Under the pieces are notes generated by a model. It was not told the DNA's origin, did not search any database, and worked only from the letters and a program-made list of their open reading frames with translations. A stretch of 8,262 nt of DNA from JBCBWG01 sp039039985 (GTDB lineage: Bacteria > Pseudomonadota > Alphaproteobacteria > Rhizobiales > Hyphomicrobiaceae), in assembly GCA_039039985.1 (NCBI GenBank), contig JBCCOV010000211.1, forward strand, positions 1 through 8,262. The letters are read 5' to 3'. The position numbers were made by a program, and so were the translations under genes. Positions 5,924 to 8,262 of this stretch are shown in pieces (position 1 is the first letter of the stretch; each line of letters starts with the position of its first letter).

Positions 5924-6787
5924 ATGAGCAGATGGGCGAACCGCCGTGCCCGTTTCAGAAGCATTCTGAACGGCGATACCTGCATTTTCCCAGCGTCAAC
6001 GTTTGACCCGATCACGGCGCGCATCGCACAAGAGATCGGCTATGAGGTCGGCATGCTGGCCGGCTCGACGGCGGCACAAACCGTTCTCGCTGCCCCGGAC
6101 TACATTCTCTTGACGTTGACGGAGTTCGCCGACCAGGCCCAACGCATATCACGTGTTTGCGATCTACCTCTGATGACGGATGCAGATCATGGTTACGGCA
6201 ACGCCCTGAACGTCGCGCGGACCGTTGAGGAGTTGGAAGCTGCCGGCGTCGCAGGATTGTCCATAGAAGACACGGCGCTTCCTGAACCCTTTGGCAGCGC
6301 TGGACAAACACAGATCCTGAGCCTCGACGAAGGGGTCGGCAAAATCAGGGCTGCGGTGGCGGCCAAATCTGATCCATCCCTCGTCGTTGCCGGCCGCACA
6401 AGCGCGCCGGCGATCAACGGTCTCGATGATGGCCTGCGACGAGCACGCGCCTATCAGGACGCAGGCGCAGACATGATCTTCCTCATCGGCATAAAGACCT
6501 GGGCAGACCTCGATGAAGTTGCAAAGCACATCACGCTGCCGATCATGCTGGGCGGCGCCCCTACAGCTCTGATGACCCCATCCGAACTTGCAGCGCGCGG
6601 TGTGCGGATCTGCCTGCAAGGTCACCACACACTCCCGGCCGCCATTCAGGCAATCCATCAGACGCTGACAGCGCTTCGCGACGGCGTGAAACCATCTGAA
6701 CTTGAGAACCTCGCGGACAAGGATTTCATGAATCGAATTTTGAAAAAAGATGTATACGACAACATGCGCAAAACATATTTAAATTAG
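5924..6787 (+). CDS. PEP mutase/isocitrate lyase superfamily enzyme, oxaloacetate decarboxylase (PA4872-like) subgroup
   Basis: This is a cytoplasmic TIM-barrel enzyme acting on a 2-oxo dicarboxylate or related acid, with Mg2+ expected. The 287-residue protein has AGST (46-49) in the substrate loop, the metal-binding motif DADHGYGNALNV (86-97, D86 and D88), IEDT with E115 (114-117), GRTS with R158 (157-160), and GHH (233-235) near the end of the barrel. DADHGYGNALNV and the conserved His after GVR..xxG recall Pseudomonas aeruginosa PA4872, an oxaloacetate decarboxylase, where that His is functionally important. After IEDT comes ALPEPFG, not the K-K/R-C-G-H loop of isocitrate, methylisocitrate and dimethylmalate lyases, so a lyase of that class is unlikely. 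GRTS replaces the common ARTD/ARTN, so the true substrate may differ. It heads the divergent plus-strand unit, 47 nt before the next gene. Confidence 0.88.
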   Translation: MSRWANRRARFRSILNGDTCIFPASTFDPITARIAQEIGYEVGMLAGSTAAQTVLAAPDYILLTLTEFADQAQRISRVCDLPLMTDADHGYGNALNVARTVEELEAAGVAGLSIEDTALPEPFGSAGQTQILSLDEGVGKIRAAVAAKSDPSLVVAGRTSAPAINGLDDGLRRARAYQDAGADMIFLIGIKTWADLDEVAKHITLPIMLGGAPTALMTPSELAARGVRICLQGHHTLPAAIQAIHQTLTALRDGVKPSELENLADKDFMNRILKKDVYDNMRKTYLN

Positions 6788-6834
6788 GACAAGGCCGTAA
6801 ACGCGAAAAGCGCGACTAGGGGGAAAATGCAGAG

Positions 6835-7899
6835 ATGTCCAAAAATATTGCAGTTTTCGGCACAGGAGCATTGGGCGGCCACGTTGCAGCTTACCTCGCC
6901 CGAAACAATCACCGCGTTACCGTCATTGATGCCTGGCCTGAGAACATCGATCGCATCAAATCTCATGGAATCACGCTTCAAGGCTTGACCGATGCCGAGT
7001 GCTTTACGGCGAGTCCGCTCGCCGCTCTGCATTTAACCGAGGTGCAAGAGCTCAAAGCAACGCCTGGGTTCGACATCGTGTTTCTTGCGGTCAAGTCCTA
7101 CGACACACTGTGGGCCACAACCATGATTGCGGACTACCTGGCACCGTCCGGGTTTGTCGTATCGCTGCAAAACGCGATCAATGAAGAGCGGATTGCCGGC
7201 GTTGTCGGGTGGGGTCGCACGGTCGGCTGCATTGCCTCAAAGATCGTCGTCGAACTGACAGGGCCGGGGCATGTTGCGCGATACGTCGCAAAGGGTGACG
7301 CGCAACATACGGTCTTCCGCGTCGGCGAGTGCCATGGCCGCGTCACGCCCCGCGTGACGCAAGTTGCAGATATGCTGTCGGTTTGCGATTCCGCCAAGAC
7401 GACGACGAACTTGTGGGGCGAGCGTTGGACAAAACTGGCCGTCAACTGCATGCGAAATTCCCTGGCTGCTGCGACCGGGCGCGGCGGCAACGCCAATGAC
7501 CGTGATCCGACAACGCGCCAAGTCGGCATTCGACTTTGCGGCGAGGTTCTGGCCGTGGCGCAAGCCCACGGCATCGCTTTGGAGAAGGCCTACGGCGTTG
7601 CACCTGTGGATGCGATCGCAGCCGCCAGCGGCGACACGGCCGCCATGGCCCGGTGCGAGGATGTCATCGTTTCCGCGATTGGGCAGCGATCCGAGGCCGC
7701 CCGATCATCCATGGGCCAGGATGTCGCGAAGGGGCGCAGGACCGAGATCGATTACCTCAATGGCTACGTTGTCGAGAAAGCGAAAGATGTGGGCTTGGCG
7801 GCGCCTGTCAACGCGGCCCTGACTGAGGTCGTCCGGTCTGTTGAGGCCAAACGCCTCGCCCCGTCACCTGACGTTGTCGCCGGTCTGTCGCAATCCTGA
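6835..7899 (+). CDS. Ketopantoate reductase (PanE/ApbA) family NAD(P)-dependent oxidoreductase
   Basis: This enzyme reduces a 2-oxo acid to a 2-hydroxy acid, or the reverse, in the cytoplasm using NAD(P)H. The 354-residue protein has an N-terminal Rossmann fold with GTGALGG (9-15), the family segments AVKSYD (85-90) and LQNAIN (111-116), and a C-terminal helical domain with WTKLAVNCMRNSLAA (198-212; K200 and N204 at the usual catalytic positions). The substrate-loop signature SSMGQDVAKGRRTEIDYLNG (291-310) closely follows the PanE pattern. It is about 50 residues longer than E. coli PanE, with extra sequence around 216-290. The ATG is preceded by AGGGGG about 11 nt upstream. Genuine ketopantoate reductase is possible, but no panB or panC is nearby. 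Its partner is a PEPM/ICL enzyme and an importer diverges from both, so a catabolic dehydrogenase role is at least as likely (inference). Confidence 0.9.
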   Translation: MSKNIAVFGTGALGGHVAAYLARNNHRVTVIDAWPENIDRIKSHGITLQGLTDAECFTASPLAALHLTEVQELKATPGFDIVFLAVKSYDTLWATTMIADYLAPSGFVVSLQNAINEERIAGVVGWGRTVGCIASKIVVELTGPGHVARYVAKGDAQHTVFRVGECHGRVTPRVTQVADMLSVCDSAKTTTNLWGERWTKLAVNCMRNSLAAATGRGGNANDRDPTTRQVGIRLCGEVLAVAQAHGIALEKAYGVAPVDAIAAASGDTAAMARCEDVIVSAIGQRSEAARSSMGQDVAKGRRTEIDYLNGYVVEKAKDVGLAAPVNAALTEVVRSVEAKRLAPSPDVVAGLSQS

Positions 7900-7960
7900 A
7901 GCTTGTCGCGCCAAATCAGATTCACGTCTTTAATTGCGCTGTTCGCACGCGAGTCTTTAC

Positions 7961-8000
7961 GTGCGCTACCGCTCGCGACAAGCGCTCGCTACTTGAGCGC
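7961..8000. repeat. 40-bp perfect inverted repeat, right arm
   Basis: This is the exact reverse complement of 168-207, 7,753 bp away. GCGCT (7963-7967) can pair with AGCGC (7996-8000) to close a local hairpin. It directly precedes the first 116-bp tandem unit. The perfect match, next to flanking repeat sequence that has drifted, points to recent duplication, gene conversion or functional constraint. Confidence 0.9.
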
Positions 8001-8001
8001 G

Positions 8002-8117
8002 GGCTATCCTGCGAGCACGGTTTCCAGGCCGCAACTGCGGCCCGCCGCGTTGCGGCGCGCCCGCGCAGGGCCCGGCCGCAGGCCGGAACAGCCCGTGAGC
8101 GATAAACAACCGGCGCT
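8002..8117 (+). repeat. Tandem repeat unit 1 (116 bp) with REP-like hairpin
   Basis: The unit begins ggctatcctgcgagcacgg and ends ccggcgct. Its core at 8062-8103 matches the reverse complement of 68-110 on the left side with one indel and one substitution. The core holds CCGGCC (8072-8077), loop gca, GGCCGG (8081-8086), with GGGC (8068-8071) and GCCC (8091-8094) as possible outer stem, resembling REP/BIME extragenic palindromes. Confidence 0.85.
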
Positions 8118-8231
8118 GGCTATCCTGAGAGCACGGTTGCCAGGCCGCAACTGCGGTCCGCCGCGTTGCAGCCCGCGCGCAGGGCCCGGCCGCAGGCCGG
8201 AACAGCCCGTGAGCGATAAACAACCGGCGCT
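8118..8231 (+). repeat. Tandem repeat unit 2 (114 bp)
   Basis: This is a head-to-tail copy of 8002-8117 with only a few substitutions and a 2-nt length difference near 8170-8175. Its 42-bp core (8176-8217) is identical to 8062-8103. The high identity of neighbouring units suggests recent tandem amplification. Confidence 0.85.
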
Positions 8232-8262
8232 GGCTATCCTGAGAGCACGGTTGCCAGGCCGC
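8232..8262 (+). repeat. Tandem repeat unit 3, truncated by the window end
   Basis: The final 31 bases repeat the start of unit 2 (8118-8148) without mismatch, so the array continues beyond the window. Total copy number cannot be judged. Confidence 0.85.

Larger units (their letters stand above)
7934..8262 (+). repeat. GC-rich extragenic repeat region, right copy
   Basis: This is the inverted counterpart of 1-255. It begins with ttgcgctgttcgcac (7934-7948), the reverse complement of 241-255, about 35 bp beyond the stop of the oxidoreductase gene. It then runs through the 40-bp arm (7961-8000) into tandem units at 8002-8117 (116 bp), 8118-8231 (114 bp) and a third cut by the window end at 8232. 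The 34 bp between the gene stop and the repeat show no U-tract terminator. An open frame on the minus strand across the units encodes an Arg/Ala/Pro-rich repeat peptide and is treated as spurious. Confidence 0.85.

Noticed and set aside
7966..8223. Open frame of 85 codons on the minus strand across the right repeat units
   Set aside because: Its peptide simply repeats with the 115-bp DNA period (FIAHGLFRPAAGPCA occurs twice). This is expected from GC-rich tandem DNA and not evidence of a gene.
1..8262. CRISPR array from the regularly spaced repeats at the edges
   Set aside because: The repeats are contiguous tandem units of about 115 bp with no short repeat and unique spacer pattern, and no cas gene is present.

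Overview
The window holds a seven-gene block of moderately GC-rich DNA. On the minus strand is a complete high-affinity ABC importer of the branched-chain amino acid/amide (HAAT, LivKHMGF-like) type. Diverging from it on the plus strand are two genes for soluble metabolic enzymes. Base composition, the Tat-type solute-binding protein and the overall protein character fit a Gram-negative proteobacterium, most likely an alphaproteobacterium. That placement is inferred from general resemblance, since no marker gene is present.

Layout: 1-255 is a GC-rich extragenic repeat region, followed by a short spacer. 315-5561 (minus) is the importer operon, transcribed right to left: Tat-exported binding protein (5561-4206, probable TTG start), a 125-nt gap with a strong hairpin, then livH, livM, livG and livF, tightly packed (gaps of 3 and 11 nt, then a 4-nt ATGA overlap). 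5562-5923 is a 362-nt divergent intergenic region that must carry the promoters for both directions. 5924-6787 (plus) encodes a PEP mutase/isocitrate lyase superfamily enzyme of the oxaloacetate decarboxylase (PA4872-like) type. 6835-7899 (plus) encodes a ketopantoate reductase (PanE/ApbA) family oxidoreductase. 7934-8262 is a second copy of the extragenic repeat in inverted orientation, partly as tandem units of about 115 bp.

How the genes may work together (inference): the binding protein captures a small polar solute in the periplasm, LivH/LivM form the membrane channel, and LivG/LivF hydrolyse ATP. The divergent pair may process the imported compound through an NAD(P)-dependent 2-oxo/2-hydroxy acid step and a 2-oxo acid decarboxylase or lyase step. 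The substrate cannot be read from the sequence. No transcriptional regulator lies in the window.

The most unusual structure is the pair of flanking repeats. The two copies share a perfectly matching 40-bp inverted segment (168-207 and 7961-8000), and both lie at the 3' end of a transcription unit in the same orientation relative to transcription. They could be a family of 3'-end-associated extragenic elements, or the boundaries of a recombining or mobile cassette.
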